The position numbers and the translations under genes are program-made. From assembly GCF_013364195.1 (NCBI RefSeq), contig NZ_CP054918.1:1601001-1665000 (forward strand): a stretch of DNA of 64,000 bases, read 5' to 3'. Origin of the DNA: Streptomyces sp. NA04227. Its GTDB lineage: Bacteria > Actinomycetota > Actinomycetes > Streptomycetales > Streptomycetaceae. Positions 62,755 through 64,000 of the stretch are shown here, in pieces. Within the stretch, counting starts at the first letter, position 1; the number at the start of each line of letters is the position of its first letter. Below the pieces are notes generated by a model. The model saw only the letters and a list, made by a program, of their open reading frames with translations. It was not told the DNA's origin and ran no database searches.

Positions 62755-64000
62755 ATGGGGTTCGACTCGGACCTGCCACAGCGGATCGGCGGGTACGCCG
62801 TGGAACGCAAGCTGGGCGCCGGTGGCATGGGAACGGTGTATCTGGCCCGCTCCCCGGGCGGCCGCGCGGTGGCCGTCAAAGTGGCACGCTCCGATCTGGC
62901 CGGTGACCCGCACTTCCGTGCCCGGTTCCGTGCCGAGATCGAGGCGGCCCGCAAGGTGGGCGGCTTCCACACCGCCCCCGTCGTCGACGCCGACCCCGAC
63001 GCGGACGCCCCCTGGCTGGCCACCGCGTACATCCCCGGCCCCACCCTGTCCGGCCTGCTCGCCGGCCAGGGGCCGATGGACGAGGACCGGCTGCGGCAGC
63101 TGGGCGCTGCCCTGGCGGAGGCCCTTCAGGCCATCCACGCCTGCGGGCTCGTCCACCGCGACCTGAAGCCCGGCAACATCATCATGGCCGAGGACGGACC
63201 ACGGGTCCTCGACTTCGGCATCGCCCGAGCCGTGGAGTCCACCCGGATCACCTCCACCGGCACCACCTTCGGCACCCCCGGATACCTGGCCCCCGAACAG
63301 GCCCAGGGCAGTGAAGTCAGCGGCGCCGCCGATGTGTTCGCCCTCGGCGCGGTACTCGTCTCGGCAGCGGGCGGCAGCGCCTTCGGCACCGGCGCCCCCA
63401 TGGGCCTGATGTACCGCTCGGTGCACGAACCCGCGGATCTGTCGGCGGTGCCGGAGGCCCTGCGCCCGCTTGTCGCCGCCTGCCTGTCCAAGGACCCGGG
63501 CGCGCGGCCTACGCCGGACCGGTTGCTGCGGCTGCTGTTGCCGGGCGGGGACTCGCACGAGGCGACTGTGGTGGTACGCGGGGCACCGGGGGCGGTCGCG
63601 GGTGTGGGGGCGGTTACGCCTCCGGGGTCGGGGGCCACGAACGGTCCGGGGGGCAGCGGTACGGGAGGCCGTACAGACGGCGGCGGTACGGACGCCCCTG
63701 ACGCCGCCCGCACCCCGACCCCCGTCCTTGGCGACACGGACCCCAACAGCAACGCACCCACCGTCGGTCCCGGCCTCGCGGACAGCCCACCGGCCTGGGC
63801 GGAGCACCGCGACGCCACCCCCGTCCCGCCGACCGCGCCGCCGCCCGGTGAGCAGCGCGGGCGGCGGCCCGGACGGTCGATCGCCATGGCCCTCGCGGCA
63901 GCCGCCGCCACGGGCGCGCTGATCGGGGGCGCGGTGTACCTCACGCAGCAGGACGGGGGAAATGACAATCCGTCCGCCTCGTCCCCGAAGCCCCCATCGG
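62755..64000 (+). CDS. Transmembrane serine/threonine protein kinase (partial, runs off the window)
   Basis: 415 codons up to the window edge without a stop. ATG 62755 is 10 nt from GGAGAGG; GTG 62746 is an alternative. Hanks motifs are complete: P-loop 'KLGAGGMGTVYLA', K42 in 'VAVKVA', D136 in 'VHRDLKPGNI', D153 in 'VLDFGIAR', and 'GTPGYLAPEQ'. It resembles the AfsK/PkaA group. The kinase (1-270) is joined by a Gly/Pro/Thr linker to a membrane helix at about 375-397 ('IAMALAAAAATGALIGGAVYL'), after which an external domain would begin. No PASTA domain is seen up to the edge. Expression is probably governed by the iterons upstream. Confidence 0.96.
   Translation, partial: MGFDSDLPQRIGGYAVERKLGAGGMGTVYLARSPGGRAVAVKVARSDLAGDPHFRARFRAEIEAARKVGGFHTAPVVDADPDADAPWLATAYIPGPTLSGLLAGQGPMDEDRLRQLGAALAEALQAIHACGLVHRDLKPGNIIMAEDGPRVLDFGIARAVESTRITSTGTTFGTPGYLAPEQAQGSEVSGAADVFALGAVLVSAAGGSAFGTGAPMGLMYRSVHEPADLSAVPEALRPLVAACLSKDPGARPTPDRLLRLLLPGGDSHEATVVVRGAPGAVAGVGAVTPPGSGATNGPGGSGTGGRTDGGGTDAPDAARTPTPVLGDTDPNSNAPTVGPGLADSPPAWAEHRDATPVPPTAPPPGEQRGRRPGRSIAMALAAAAATGALIGGAVYLTQQDGGNDNPSASSPKPPS

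Noticed and set aside
1..64000. Insertion sequences or transposons
   Set aside because: No transposase-like DDE or HUH motif and no terminal inverted repeats with target duplications were recognised. The many repeats are short and local.

Overview
The window is 64 kb of very GC-rich chromosomal DNA (third codon positions almost all G or C, frequent GTG starts, several apparently leaderless promoters). The families present (GlnE with GlnA2, WhiJ/DUF397-type regulators, DUF6243, EACC1, LuxR-type two-component pairs, a PASTA-less Ser/Thr kinase) point to a Streptomyces, or a very close relative, probably the conserved core of the chromosome. I see no rRNA, tRNA, CRISPR array, transposase or complete prophage. 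About 61 protein genes are supported. The first and last are cut by the window edges.

Layout. 1-5.1 kb: end of an epimerase-like gene, an NTF2-fold protein, a sensor kinase/response regulator pair, and a large membrane protein with a degenerate sigma-factor-like N-terminus. 5.2-18.8 kb: an alpha-glucosidase, a PAP2-type membrane enzyme behind a 12-codon upstream ORF, nitrogen genes glnE and glnA2, DUF3105/DUF305 membrane proteins, a 2-hydroxyacid dehydrogenase and nadE. 18.8-34.4 kb: two MFS exporters, a secreted subtilisin, an endonuclease/phosphatase-fold protein, panB, a DrrAB-like ABC exporter, a site-2-protease-like membrane peptidase, an F420:NADPH reductase, a sialidase, map and a VOC protein. 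34.5-43.4 kb: an iron-regulated heme oxygenase with a clear DmdR/DtxR box, a PhzF-like protein, a lipoprotein, an orphan Prim-Pol protein, two TetR regulators with well-formed operators (one facing DUF6243, one facing a 54-residue protein), an Rsm22-type methyltransferase and a secreted trypsin.

44.1-46.4 kb holds the most unusual locus: an EACC1 protein translationally coupled to a caspase-fold protease that is fused to GAF and PAS sensor domains. This is probably a signal-gated cell-suicide or conflict module. 46.4-54 kb: a LysR/TDT transporter pair, a serine hydrolase with a Bcr-type exporter, a Gfo/Idh/MocA oxidoreductase, an orphan phage-tail-tube protein and a GNAT enzyme. 54-56.4 kb: a WhiJ-type module (HATPase, XRE/DUF5753 regulator) followed by three tandem DUF397-like genes on an exact 206-bp period. 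56.4-64 kb: a cupin, then a tightly coupled five-gene operon (acyl-CoA dehydrogenase, two SDRs, phosphotransferase, histidine phosphatase, each junction a 4-nt overlap) divergent from a TetR gene, then a membrane Ser/Thr kinase behind 21-bp-period iterons.

A pattern that cuts across the window: at least ten genes have short tandem direct repeats (7-36 bp units) that include or directly follow their stop codon.
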